NCBI RefSeq assembly: GCF_027988105.1
Contig: NZ_JAQJZJ010000008.1
Coordinates: 214,511 to 278,510 of the forward strand
Direction: 5' to 3'
Length of the DNA stretch: 64,000 nt
Origin: Pseudomonas aestuarii
GTDB taxonomy: Bacteria > Pseudomonadota > Gammaproteobacteria > Pseudomonadales > Pseudomonadaceae
The notes under the pieces were generated by a model, which saw nothing but the letters and a program-made list of their open reading frames with translations, was not told the origin of the DNA and made no database searches. Positions within the stretch are counted from its first letter, which is position 1; each line of letters begins with the position of its first letter. Position numbers and translations under genes: made by a program. Below are positions 1-7,764 of the stretch, piece after piece.

Positions 1-227
1 CCGCCCGCGCCCTGATCGGCCAGCCGGAACTGGTGATCGCCGACGAGCCAACCTCGGCGCTGGACTTTGACGCCCGCGAGGCCTTCCTCCAGCTGCTGTT
101 CGCCGAATGCCGCGAGGCCGGCGCCAGCCTGCTGTTCGTCAGCCACGACCAGAGCCTGGCGCCGCTGTTCGATCGCAGCCTGTCGCTGGCCGAACTCAAC
201 CGCGCCGCGCGCCCGCAGGAGATCTGA
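1..227 (+). CDS. ABC transporter ATP-binding protein, C-terminal fragment (LolD/MacB class)
   Basis: The gene enters from the left edge, so the Walker A half is missing. The visible reading frame starts at base 3 and gives the end of the ABC signature helix (ARALIGQPEL), a Walker B box with the D-loop (VIADEPTSALD) and the H-loop histidine (LLFVSHDQS). The class is that of LolD/MacB ATPases, which work with FtsX-type permeases. The stop lies one base before the start of such a permease, so the two form one operon and presumably one transporter. By neighbours it resembles the P. aeruginosa PA4063-PA4066 set (ATPase, permease, DUF3299 protein), which I recall as zinc-starvation induced; that link is inference. 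Confidence 0.85.
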   Translation, partial: ARALIGQPELVIADEPTSALDFDAREAFLQLLFAECREAGASLLFVSHDQSLAPLFDRSLSLAELNRAARPQEI

Positions 228-228
228 C

Positions 229-1494
229 ATGCACCTGCTACGCATCGCCCTGGCCAGCCTCGCCAACCGCCGCTTCACCGCCCTGCTCACGGTATTCGCC
301 ATCGCCCTGTCCGTTTGCCTGTTACTGGCCGTCGAGCGCGTGCGCACCGAAGCCCGCGCCAGCTTCGCCAATACCATCAGCGGCACCGACCTGATCGTCG
401 GCGCACGCTCCGGCTCGGTCAATCTGCTGCTGTATTCGGTGTTCCGCATCGGCAATGCCACCAATAACATTCGCTGGGACAGCTTCGAGCACGTCGCCGA
501 GCACCGGCAGGTCAAGTGGGCGATCCCCATCTCCCTCGGCGACTCGCACCGCGGCTACCGGGTGATGGGCACCAGCCCGGCGTATTTCGAGCACTACCGC
601 TATGCCCGCAGCCAACCGCTGAATATCGAGCAGGGCCGCGCCTTCGCCGATGATCCCTTCGAGGTGGTTCTCGGCGCCGAGGTGGCGCAGGCGCTGCACT
701 ACCAACTCGGCGAGAAGCTGGTGCTGGCCCACGGCGTGGCGACCATCAGCCTGGTCAAGCACGACGACAAGCCCTTCACCGTGGTCGGCATCCTTGAGCG
801 CACCGGCACCCCGGTGGATCGCACCCTGCATATTTCCCTGGCGGGGATGGAAGCGCTGCATGTCGACTGGCAAAACGGCATGCCGGCCCGTGGCGCCGGC
901 GTGGTCAGCGCCGAGCAAGCGCGCACCATGCACCTGCAACCGAAAGCCATTACCGCCGTGCTGCTGGGTCTGAACAGCAAGATCGCCACCTTCAGCCTGC
1001 AACGCGAGATCAACGACTTCCGTGGCGAGCCGCTGCTGGCGATCCTCCCCGGGGTCGCCCTGCAGGAACTGTGGAGCCTGATGAGTACGGCGGAGCAGGC
1101 ACTGTTCGTGGTCTCGCTGTTTGTGGTGCTGACCGGGCTGATCGGCATGCTCACCGCGATCCTCACCAGCCTCAACGAACGCCGCCGTGAGATGGCGATC
1201 CTGCGCTCGGTCGGCGCGCGGCCCTGGCATATCGCCTGCCTGCTGATATTGGAAGCCTTCGCCCTGGCGTTGGCCGGCGTGCTGCTGGGCCTGGTGCTGC
1301 TGTATCTGGGCATCGCCGGGGCGCAGGGCCATGTGCAGGCCAACTACGGCCTGTATCTGCCACTTGCCATGCCAACCCGCTATGAGTGGACACTGCTCGG
1401 CGCTATTCTGGCGGCCGCCCTGCTGATGGGCTGCGTGCCCGCCTGGCGGGCCTATCGGCAGTCACTGGCGGACGGCCTGTCGATTCGTTTATAA
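229..1494 (+). CDS. FtsX-like ABC transporter permease (MacB/LolC class)
   Basis: 421 residues. One membrane segment near the N-terminus (about 17-37) is followed by a large periplasmic MacB-PCD-like domain (about 40-280). Three more segments follow in the C-terminal FtsX domain, with the typical cytoplasmic coupling motif around NERRREMAILRSVGA. This four-helix architecture belongs to the LolCE/MacB type, which transmits force to periplasmic substrates rather than forming an import channel. The ATG at 229 was chosen because it follows the ATPase stop by one base and gives a proper N-terminal anchor. A longer frame to 67 exists but overlaps the ATPase. Substrate unknown; metal homeostasis is suggested only by neighbours. 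Confidence 0.88.
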   Translation: MHLLRIALASLANRRFTALLTVFAIALSVCLLLAVERVRTEARASFANTISGTDLIVGARSGSVNLLLYSVFRIGNATNNIRWDSFEHVAEHRQVKWAIPISLGDSHRGYRVMGTSPAYFEHYRYARSQPLNIEQGRAFADDPFEVVLGAEVAQALHYQLGEKLVLAHGVATISLVKHDDKPFTVVGILERTGTPVDRTLHISLAGMEALHVDWQNGMPARGAGVVSAEQARTMHLQPKAITAVLLGLNSKIATFSLQREINDFRGEPLLAILPGVALQELWSLMSTAEQALFVVSLFVVLTGLIGMLTAILTSLNERRREMAILRSVGARPWHIACLLILEAFALALAGVLLGLVLLYLGIAGAQGHVQANYGLYLPLAMPTRYEWTLLGAILAAALLMGCVPAWRAYRQSLADGLSIRL

Positions 1495-1532
1495 CGCCGC
1501 TTATGACGCTTTTTTCAATACGAGGTAGCACC

Positions 1533-2054
1533 ATGCTCCGCCCCCTGCTCGCTGCTGCGCTTATCGCCCTGGCCGCGCCTTTATCGGCCGCCGAGGTGCG
1601 CGAGCTGGCCTGGTCGGAGATGGTGCCGGCCGATGCACCGGCGCAAGTCGTCGAACCCGCGCCCCTGCACGATCTGTCGCAACTGGCCAATGCCCTGTCC
1701 GAGTCCGGCCCGGCGGTCGGGCAGCAATCGCCGGCCGCGCCCGTGGTCAAGCAACTGGACGGCCTGGCGGTGAAATTGCCGGGCTATATAGTGCCGCTGG
1801 ATGTGACCGAAGAAGGCCGCGTCATCGAGTTCCTGCTGGTGCCCTACTTCGGCGCCTGCATTCATGTACCGCCACCGCCGTCGAACCAGATCGTGCATGT
1901 CACCACCGAACTGGGCGTGCTGCTGGATGCGCTCTATCAGCCGTTCTGGATCGAAGGCCCGCTAAAGGTCGAGCAGAGCAGCAGCGAACTGGCCGAGGCC
2001 GGCTACCAGATGCAGGCGGAGAAGATCTACGCCTACGAGCTGCCGGACAGCTGA
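1533..2054 (+). CDS. DUF3299 family periplasmic protein
   Basis: 173 residues with a clear Sec signal peptide (MLRPLLAAALIALAAPLSAA). The mature part carries the DUF3299 core: the stretch around LPGYIVPLD, then VPYFGACIHVPPPPSNQIV. That core contains a conserved cysteine and histidine that could bind metal (inference). The start at 1533 follows a purine-rich site (CGAGG) and leaves only the signal peptide before the domain; upstream in-frame starts lie inside the permease. It is the third gene of the ABC operon and ends before a bidirectional terminator. The biochemical function is unknown, but the set ATPase-permease-DUF3299 recurs in pseudomonads. Confidence 0.8.
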   Translation: MLRPLLAAALIALAAPLSAAEVRELAWSEMVPADAPAQVVEPAPLHDLSQLANALSESGPAVGQQSPAAPVVKQLDGLAVKLPGYIVPLDVTEEGRVIEFLLVPYFGACIHVPPPPSNQIVHVTTELGVLLDALYQPFWIEGPLKVEQSSSELAEAGYQMQAEKIYAYELPDS

Positions 2055-2112
2055 AGCCGGATCCTGGGGTGGGCTGCCCCCAGGCATACCGGCATTATCG
2101 ACACGCTCGACC

Positions 2113-2140
2113 AAAAGCCAGGCCCCAAGGCCTGGCTTCT
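2113..2140. terminator. Bidirectional intrinsic terminator
   Basis: Stem AGCCAGGCC / GGCCTGGCT with a CCAA loop, flanked by AAAA on the left and TTCT on the right. It sits between the convergent DUF3299 gene (+) and the TPR gene (-) and can serve both. Confidence 0.75.
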
Positions 2141-2158
2141 GGCATTGCGCAGCGGACC

Positions 2159-3256
2159 TCAGCCGGCGCTGGCCAGGTGTTTTTCCCGCTCGACACGCAG
2201 CTCGCTTTCCGCCCAGCGGCGCCAGGCGCGCACCTGGCGGCGCTCGGCCCCGGCGCGTTCGGCCTTGGCCAAGGCATCCAGGCCGGCCTGCCAACGCGCC
2301 TGTTCCAGCTCCAACTGGGCCAGGTTCAGCCAATGCTTGGCACTGCCCGAACGCTGCGCCAGTTCGCGGTAGATGCGCGCCGCCGCGGCGCGTTCGCGGG
2401 CCTGCCACCAGAGCAGGGCCAGGCGCTCTTCGCGGGCAGCGGTACGCGCCAGCAGCCCCTGTTCGAGCAAGCCGGTGAGCAGCTTGGCGCCCTGCCAGGG
2501 CTGATCGGCCGCGCCGGCCAGCAGCACCAGGTTGTCCAGCTGGCCTTCATTGAAACGCAGACCCTTGCTGTGCGCGGCGCGCAGGGTCGCCAGCGCCTGG
2601 TCCTGCCGGCCGCTCAGCTGCTGCAGGGCGGCCAGCTGGCGCCAGCCCTGGGCACGATTCGGCTGGCGGGCGAGCAGCCGACGCTGCCAGCGTTCGGCGG
2701 CGGCATAACGCTTGAGATCGGCATTCACCGCGACGAGGAACTGCAACCAGCTATCCACCGCCCGCGGATTAGCCTGCACATAGCGCTCGGCCAGCGGCAA
2801 CGCCTTGGCCGGCTGGCCCAGGCCTTGGTAGGCCTGCACCAGCAGCTGCAGGACCTCTTCACTGGCCGCCGCCTGCTGCGACGCCAGCAGGCTGACGACC
2901 TGGGCGTAGCGGTGCTCGAGCAGATTGAGTCGGGCCAGGTTGATCTGTTCGCTGGCCTGGGTTTCGGCGTCCAGCTTGCCGCTAGCCAGCGCCTTGCCGA
3001 GCAGCTCGATGGCTTTGCCATTCTGCCCCTCGGCCCAGGCCAGGTAACCGCGGCTGCGCCAGAGCAAGGCCTGTTCCAGGCTGTCCGGCGTGGCCTTGGC
3101 CGCATCCAGCGCGCGCCTGGCCGCGGCGTAGTCGCCCTGCTGTTGAGCCCGCTGGGCGGCATTCAGGGCGCGGAATACGCTCGGCTCGACGCTTTGCCCA
3201 GCCGCCTGTGCGGCAGCCACCGTGCACAGCAGCCATAACAATAACCAACGCGGCAT
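2159..3256 (-). CDS. TPR-repeat protein, last gene of TonB operon
   Basis: 365 residues. A signal peptide (MPRWLLLWLLCTVAAAQAAG) is followed by helical, alanine/leucine/glutamine-rich repeats typical of tetratricopeptide units, including RAQQQGDYAAARRALDAA and LWRSRGYLAWAEGQNGKAIE. The ATG at 3256 has GGGAGG eight bases upstream and lies one base after the TonB stop; the TTG at 3274 is less likely. In Vibrio and Shewanella TonB2-type clusters a periplasmic TPR protein commonly accompanies TtpC-ExbB-ExbD-TonB, probably as a scaffold. No catalytic residues are seen, so a protein-interaction role is inferred. Confidence 0.82.
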   Translation of the reverse strand: MPRWLLLWLLCTVAAAQAAGQSVEPSVFRALNAAQRAQQQGDYAAARRALDAAKATPDSLEQALLWRSRGYLAWAEGQNGKAIELLGKALASGKLDAETQASEQINLARLNLLEHRYAQVVSLLASQQAAASEEVLQLLVQAYQGLGQPAKALPLAERYVQANPRAVDSWLQFLVAVNADLKRYAAAERWQRRLLARQPNRAQGWRQLAALQQLSGRQDQALATLRAAHSKGLRFNEGQLDNLVLLAGAADQPWQGAKLLTGLLEQGLLARTAAREERLALLWWQARERAAAARIYRELAQRSGSAKHWLNLAQLELEQARWQAGLDALAKAERAGAERRQVRAWRRWAESELRVEREKHLASAG

Positions 3257-3257
3257 C

Positions 3258-3941
3258 TTAGCGACCTCCCTCAAGGCGGAAGTACAGGGTTTTCACCGCT
3301 TCGCGGGCCACCGCCAGGCCGCCCTCGGTACGCGGGGCGAAACGCCAGCGCACGGCGGCACGCCGCGCTTCGCGCTCGAATACATTGTTCGGCTTGGCCT
3401 CGAGCACCCGCAGATTCTCCACCGCACCGGCGCGGTTGATGGTGAACGCCAGCTTGACGTGCCCTTCGATGCCGCGCTGCAGGGCGTAGCGCGGGTATTC
3501 CGGGCTGACATCGTTGAGCGGCATCACCTCGCTTTCCGGGCCGCCGGGCTGGCCAGCGGCTTCGCTTGGCGCCGGCGCGCTGGACACCGCAGCGCCGGCA
3601 CTCAGACCACTGAGGCTGGGGGTCGGCGCGCTGTTGACGGCAATCCTGCTACTCAGGCTTGGCACCGGCAGGTCCAGGGCCGGCAGCGTGGCCATCGGCG
3701 TGGCCGCAGCAGCTGTGACAGGTGTCGGCGCTTGCGCAGCTTGTGATTGTGGCGGTTGCGGCGCCTGTTGCCGGCTGCGCGTCGCGGTGTCGCTCGACTC
3801 GCTGTCCAGGCGCACGAAGTTGGCCACCGTCAGCGGCTCGGCGGACGGCTGGCTGCGCGGTGGCGCGACCATATAAAGCATCAGGGCGAACAGCGCCACG
3901 GCCATCAGGCAGGCGCCGAGCAAGGCCAACGGCACGCGCAT
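3258..3941 (-). CDS. tonB2: TonB family energy transducer
   Basis: 227 residues. An N-terminal membrane anchor (about 4-27) leads to a long Pro/Ala/Gln-rich periplasmic linker (about 30-135). The C-terminal TonB domain shows PEYPRYALQRGIEG, then VKLAFTINRAGAVENLRV and the ARRAAVRWRFAP segment. The ATG overlaps the exbD stop (TGATG), so translation is probably coupled. It transmits proton-motive force from the ExbB/ExbD/TtpC complex to outer-membrane TonB-dependent receptors. No receptor gene is in the window, so the substrate is not given; the Fur box upstream of the operon points to iron. Confidence 0.88.
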   Translation of the reverse strand: MRVPLALLGACLMAVALFALMLYMVAPPRSQPSAEPLTVANFVRLDSESSDTATRSRQQAPQPPQSQAAQAPTPVTAAAATPMATLPALDLPVPSLSSRIAVNSAPTPSLSGLSAGAAVSSAPAPSEAAGQPGGPESEVMPLNDVSPEYPRYALQRGIEGHVKLAFTINRAGAVENLRVLEAKPNNVFEREARRAAVRWRFAPRTEGGLAVAREAVKTLYFRLEGGR

Positions 3942-4351
3942 CAATGCGCTCCCAAGGTGGCCGCCAGGGCGACGTCCTGCACCCCGGCCAGGCGCGCCTG
4001 ATCCATCACCTGCACCACCAGGCCGGTGCGTGCATCCTGGTCGGCCTGCACCACCACGGCGCCATCCGGCTGATCGACACGCAGGCGCTCGACATGGGCG
4101 CGCACGCTACGCACGTCGACGATTTTCTTGTCCATCCATACCTGGCCATCGGCGGTGACGGCGATGAGGATATTGCCCTTGTCCTGCGGGCTGGCGGTTT
4201 GCGCCTGGGGCCGCTGCACGTCGACACCGGATTCCTTGATAAAGGAGCTGGTGACGATAAAGAAGATCAGCATGATAAAGACCACGTCGAGCATCGGCGT
4301 CAGGTCGATACCGGTGTCTTCGTCCTGCTGGTGGTGACGGCGCATTCGCAT
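3941..4351 (-). CDS. exbD2: ExbD biopolymer transport protein
   Basis: 136 residues with the usual layout: short cytoplasmic N-terminus, one membrane helix (about 20-37, DLTPMLDVVFIMLIFFIVT) and a periplasmic domain. The helix contains the aspartate of the LTPMLDVVFI motif, the proton-carrying residue of the family. It couples proton flow to TonB movement together with ExbB. It is separated from exbB by an unusual 190-base palindromic stretch, so its ribosome binding site lies at the very end of that repeat. The stop overlaps the tonB start. Confidence 0.92.
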   Translation of the reverse strand: MRMRRHHQQDEDTGIDLTPMLDVVFIMLIFFIVTSSFIKESGVDVQRPQAQTASPQDKGNILIAVTADGQVWMDKKIVDVRSVRAHVERLRVDQPDGAVVVQADQDARTGLVVQVMDQARLAGVQDVALAATLGAH

Positions 4352-4360
4352 GTTGGTATC

Positions 4361-4545
4361 TCGGAGCTTGTGAAAATATTGAGCGTCGTCGCGAGGTCGC
4401 CTCCAGGCGTTCGCGGCAAGGCGCGCTAGTTGAAAAACGGGGGAAATTAGTGAGCTAAATGACCCCGCTTTTCAATTAACGCAACGCCGCTGCGGGCGTT
4501 TGGAGGCGGCCGCAGCAGGCGGGCAGTGTTTTCACAAGCTCTCAC
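4361..4545. repeat. Long imperfect inverted repeat filling the exbB-exbD gap
   Basis: The two halves are imperfect inverted copies of about 85-90 bases. The left half begins GGAGCTTGTGAAAA and the right half ends TTTTCACAAGCTCT, so the outer 13 bases pair perfectly. Further matches are CGCCTCC near 4400 with GGAGGCG near 4503, and GTTGAAAAACGGGG with CCCCGCTTTTCAAT around a small centre (TTAGTGAGCTAA). By eye the arms agree at roughly 70 percent. It spans the whole gap, touches the exbB stop codon and stops just short of the exbD start. A non-autonomous mobile repeat (MITE-like) is the likeliest origin; I cannot name the family. In the transcript it would fold into one long hairpin. Confidence 0.8.
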
Positions 4546-5090
4546 TCGTGACGCAGCTGGTCGGCCAGCCGCTCGAGGGCCCGGCGCGCATCGCGTTCGA
4601 GGCGTGCCAGGCTGAACAATCCGGTAATCGCCAGGACCATGCCGGCCAGGGTCGGCAGGGTCGCCTGCCAGACCCCGGCGGCCATGCCGCGCGGGTTGCC
4701 GGCACCGTTGATGGCGAGCACATCGAACACCGCGACCATGCCGCTGACGGTGCCGAGCAAGCCGAGCAGCGGGTACATGGCCACCAGGGTCTTGCTCAGG
4801 CGCAGCGGGCCGAGCAGCTGTTGCCGCGCCTGCGCCAGCCAGGCGGCGCGCACGGCGCGGCGCCAGGTGCCGCGGTCATCCTGCAGCAGGTGCTGCCAGG
4901 CCTTGCGCCGCTCGCGCCCCCACTGCGGGAAGACCCGGCGCACATACCAGAAGCGCTCGATCACCAGGGTCCAGAACAGCACGCAGAGCCCGGCCAGCGC
5001 CCACATCACCACGCCGCCGGCGCTCATGAAGTCGAGCAGCGCGTAGCCGCTGTCGATCAGCGACAGCCACAAGCCAAGCCAATCAGTCAC
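4542..5090 (-). CDS. exbB2: ExbB/TolQ/MotA-family proton channel subunit
   Basis: 182 residues with three membrane segments: about 24-46, about 104-122 (MYPLLGLLGTVSGMVAVF) and about 141-160 (ATLPTLAGMVLAITGLFSL). The LLGTVSGM and TLAGM motifs are the pore-lining signature of ExbB/TolQ. It is shorter than classical ExbB (about 240) and matches the short ExbB2 type found with TtpC. The start overlaps the end of the TtpC-like gene by 8 bases. It forms the proton channel with ExbD. Confidence 0.9.
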   Translation of the reverse strand: MTDWLGLWLSLIDSGYALLDFMSAGGVVMWALAGLCVLFWTLVIERFWYVRRVFPQWGRERRKAWQHLLQDDRGTWRRAVRAAWLAQARQQLLGPLRLSKTLVAMYPLLGLLGTVSGMVAVFDVLAINGAGNPRGMAAGVWQATLPTLAGMVLAITGLFSLARLERDARRALERLADQLRHE

Positions 5091-6429
5091 GCCGCGGCGC
5101 CCCGGACAGGTGCAGGGCGATCAGGCCGGCGCTCTGCTGCTCGAGCAACTGGATCAGGCCCTTGCTGCGACTGGCCAGCAGGCTGTGCAGGAACAGCAAC
5201 GGAATCGCCACCACCAGCCCCAGCACCGTGGTCACCAGGGCTTGGGAAATGCCCTCGGCCATCAGCCGCGAATCGCCGCCACCGCCCTGGGTGATGGCCT
5301 GGAAGGTGACGATCATGCCGGTCACGGTGCCAAGCAGGCCGAGTAACGGCGCCACCGCACAGAGCAGCTTGAGCAGGCTCTGGCCTTTCTCCAGCGGCGG
5401 GGTTTCCAGCAGGATCGCCTCGTCGAGCTTCAGCTCCAGGGTTTCCAGATCGGCCAGCTGCGGCCTGGGGCCGAGCACGCCGATCACCCGACCCAGCGGA
5501 TTATCGTCACGCGGCACGCTGAGAGTACGGACTTGCGCCTTCACCCCGGCGCCAACCCGGGCCAGGAAAACCATGCGCCAAGTGGCCAGGAGCAGACCCA
5601 CCAGGCCCAAGGCGACTATCAGCCAACCGACCAGGCCACCCTGTTGCAAACGATCCCACAGGGTCGGCTGGCGCTGCAGTTGTGCCAACAGCGTGCCACG
5701 ACTGGGGTCGATGGGCAGGTTGGAGAGCGCCTCGCTGCTGTGCAGATAATCCTCGACCCGACCCGCCCCGGACGGCTGGCGCGGTGGCGCCAGCAGCTCG
5801 CCGGCGTCGGCGTCGTAACTCAGGAAGGCCGCCTCGCTGAAGGCCGAGAAGGTGCCGACCCGCAACACCGACTGCTCGCGGCGGGTGCCATCGGCGGCGA
5901 CCACCGGCAATTGCAACTGCTCGACCCGGCCGCTGGCCGTGAGGTCTTCCAGCAACAGCATCCAGTAGCCGTCGAGGTCTTCGGCGGACGGCAGGGTACG
6001 ACTCTCGGCCAGCGCCTTGAGGCGCTGCAAACGCTCGGGATACTGCGCATTGAGCAGACTGTCTTGCCATTGCCCGGCGACATCGCCAGCGCTCTGGCGA
6101 ACCACGCCGAACAGCTCACCCAGATGGCCGACGCGCTGGGCGAGCTGTGCTTCCTGCTTGGCCAGCTCGGCCTCCTGACGGTCGAATTCGGCTTTCAAGC
6201 GCTCGGCTTCGGCCTTCTGCGTGTGCAGGGCGGCGCGGGCCTTGGCCAGCAACTGTGCACGCTCGCCACGCTGGGCGACAAACGCCTGTTCGCGCGTCTG
6301 CATGGCGCTGACTTCGGCGGCGCGCTCGCTGCGGATGCGTTGCAGCAGTTGATCCGGACTGAGCGGCGCGGCGGCAGCAAGCGTCGGCAACAGCGCCAGG
6401 GCAAAGATGGCAAACACTCGACGGCTCAT
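5083..6429 (-). CDS. ttpC: TtpC-like MotA/TolQ/ExbB proton channel protein
   Basis: 448 residues. A signal peptide (1-20) is followed by a long charged coiled coil (about 30-110) and a periplasmic globular part (about 120-255). Then come a membrane helix (about 267-288) and the MotA/TolQ/ExbB domain (about 350-430) with LLGLLGTVTGMIVTF and LVTTVLGLVVAIPLLF. An N-terminal periplasmic extension on an ExbB-like core is the hallmark of TtpC, the fourth component of the Vibrio TonB2 system, shown there to be needed for TonB2-dependent iron uptake. The start overlaps the DUF3450 stop (ATGA). Confidence 0.85.
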   Translation of the reverse strand: MSRRVFAIFALALLPTLAAAAPLSPDQLLQRIRSERAAEVSAMQTREQAFVAQRGERAQLLAKARAALHTQKAEAERLKAEFDRQEAELAKQEAQLAQRVGHLGELFGVVRQSAGDVAGQWQDSLLNAQYPERLQRLKALAESRTLPSAEDLDGYWMLLLEDLTASGRVEQLQLPVVAADGTRREQSVLRVGTFSAFSEAAFLSYDADAGELLAPPRQPSGAGRVEDYLHSSEALSNLPIDPSRGTLLAQLQRQPTLWDRLQQGGLVGWLIVALGLVGLLLATWRMVFLARVGAGVKAQVRTLSVPRDDNPLGRVIGVLGPRPQLADLETLELKLDEAILLETPPLEKGQSLLKLLCAVAPLLGLLGTVTGMIVTFQAITQGGGGDSRLMAEGISQALVTTVLGLVVAIPLLFLHSLLASRSKGLIQLLEQQSAGLIALHLSGAPRRD

Positions 6430-7199
6430 GGCCTGGCCTCCTGAGCCAGGGTGCTCACGGGCAGTTCGAGCAGGGCCGGCGCCTGTTCCTGGCGGGCGAT
6501 GGCGATGGCCTGGTGCAACGGCCGCCGGGCACTGCTATCGAGCGTTTCCCAACTGCGCTTTTGCGGGTTCCACCAGCCACTCTCGCGGCCGTCAAGGGTC
6601 TGGAAATACAGCATCACCCGGCCGAGACGCAGGAACTCGACGCTGCGCGACGCGCCGCCGTCGACCGCCAGTTCGCCCCGCCAGGCCTCCAGGGTACGGC
6701 CATAGTCGCTCTCGACCTGATAGGCCTCGAGGATGCGCCGGTACTTTTCCGCCAGGCTGACATCGGCCCGCGGCAGCAGATCCTGCAGTTGCGCCAGGCG
6801 CTCGCTGCGCTCATCCGGCAGGAACGGCAGGTCGGCGGCAATGAATTGGCCGAGCACCTCGACCATCCGCCGCATCTGTGGCGTCACCGCCTGCTGGGTG
6901 CGTTCGATGCCGTCCAGCTGCGCCTGGTAGCCCGCCAGCTCCTGGCGCTGGGCCACGACCAGCGCTTGCAACTGCTGGTTATAACCTTGCAGCGCCTCGG
7001 CCTGCTGCAAGGCATCGCGGTACTCACCGAGCATCTCGCGACTGTCATCGTCGAGTTGTTCGATACGCGCCTGGGACGCCCTGGCGTCTGCGGCCAGGCG
7101 CTGACTCTCGTCCAGCGCCGCATCCAGCGGTGTTGCCAGCAACGGCGTACTGCTTAGCAACAGAGCCGCGGCCAGTGAACGCAGGGGGTACGGGTTCAT
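6426..7199 (-). CDS. DUF3450 periplasmic coiled-coil protein, first gene of TonB operon
   Basis: 257 residues. A signal peptide (about 1-22, ending LLSSTPLLATP) is followed by a long Gln/Ala/Asp-rich coiled coil (about 28-110). A compact C-terminal domain ends with the family-typical WWNPQKRSWETLD. DUF3450 genes regularly head TtpC-type TonB operons; the exact job is unknown, but its coiled coil could meet the similar one on TtpC (inference). The ATG at 7199 was chosen for the signal peptide and the upstream GAGGA; a frame extension to 7244 would add an untypical leader. Confidence 0.82.
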   Translation of the reverse strand: MNPYPLRSLAAALLLSSTPLLATPLDAALDESQRLAADARASQARIEQLDDDSREMLGEYRDALQQAEALQGYNQQLQALVVAQRQELAGYQAQLDGIERTQQAVTPQMRRMVEVLGQFIAADLPFLPDERSERLAQLQDLLPRADVSLAEKYRRILEAYQVESDYGRTLEAWRGELAVDGGASRSVEFLRLGRVMLYFQTLDGRESGWWNPQKRSWETLDSSARRPLHQAIAIARQEQAPALLELPVSTLAQEARP

Positions 7200-7320
7200 G
7201 CGAAGGGAGTCCTCGAGCAATGGGGCCAGCCTAAAGAGTAACATTATAACCTTCTAAATCGTCGATTGCTGCAAGGCTGAATGGCATGCGGGGCTGCCGC
7301 TGTCAGGCGTCTCGATGCAG

Positions 7321-7339
7321 AAGACATGGGCGATGTCTT
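7321..7339 (-). other. Small perfect hairpin in the TonB-operon leader
   Basis: AAGACAT, five bases, ATGTCTT. It lies in the untranslated leader between the Fur-controlled promoter and the DUF3450 start. It has no U-tract, so it is not a terminator; an operator or mRNA-stability role is possible but unproven. Confidence 0.4.
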
Positions 7340-7346
7340 AACGAGC

Positions 7347-7374
7347 CCAATATGGTAACGATAACCATTATCAA
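7347..7374 (-). promoter_or_regulatory. Fur box within promoter of the TonB operon
   Basis: Positions 7354-7372 read GGTAACGATAACCATTATC, agreeing with the 19-base Fur consensus (GATAATGATAATCATTATC) at 16 of 19 places. Read on the minus strand, a TTGATA (7369-7374) and a TATTGG (7347-7352), 16 bases apart, form a plausible sigma-70 promoter with the Fur site filling the spacer. That arrangement suits iron-dependent repression of the downstream DUF3450-ttpC-exbB-exbD-tonB-TPR operon. Confidence 0.8.
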
Positions 7375-7681
7375 CTGATTCGACATCATCCAGCAACCTC
7401 CCCCGCTCGACTTAGGCACAATTTTTTGCGCGGGGTAGCTGGCAACCAGGCGCAGCAATCTCCGCAGAGGGCAGCGGTTGCAAGCGGCAGGCGCATCACA
7501 GAACAGCGCCCGCGAGTGTATGAGGACGGTGGCGTCGAGCGATCAGGCCAAACGCGCCAGCCGGTGCGGCGAAACGCCACACGCGGTGCATGCCGCGCAC
7601 CGCAAGCACCAACGACGGGGCCTGTGGACCATCCGCGGGATCCACTGCAACGCCACGGCCAGTCGCCACCAGACCAATTCA
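7375..7681. other. Intergenic stretch without a recognised gene
   Basis: About 300 bases between two divergent promoters. Open frames of about 97 residues exist on both strands here, but they are Arg/Pro/Cys-rich, lack ribosome sites and resemble nothing I know. It may be decayed DNA. Confidence 0.5.
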
Positions 7682-7722
7682 TTGAGCTGGGTCAAAACTC
7701 GATTTGCTTAGTCTCCTAACAT
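7682..7722 (+). promoter_or_regulatory. ANR/FNR-type promoter of the OmpW gene
   Basis: TTGAGCTGGGTCAA (7682-7695) matches the TTGA-N6-TCAA core of FNR/ANR sites. A TAACAT -10 element lies at 7717-7722. If transcription starts near 7730, the site is centred at -41.5, the classical class II activation distance. oprG of P. aeruginosa is known to be ANR-dependent, which supports the reading. Confidence 0.7.
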
Positions 7723-7764
7723 TGCCCTCAGCCCAACCAACTGATGACTCGACCGGAGTTCACC

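Noticed and set aside
322..1332. 336-residue antisense frame opposite the ABC permease
   Set aside because: His/Gln/Gly-rich shadow typical of antisense frames in high-GC DNA, without start signals or domains.
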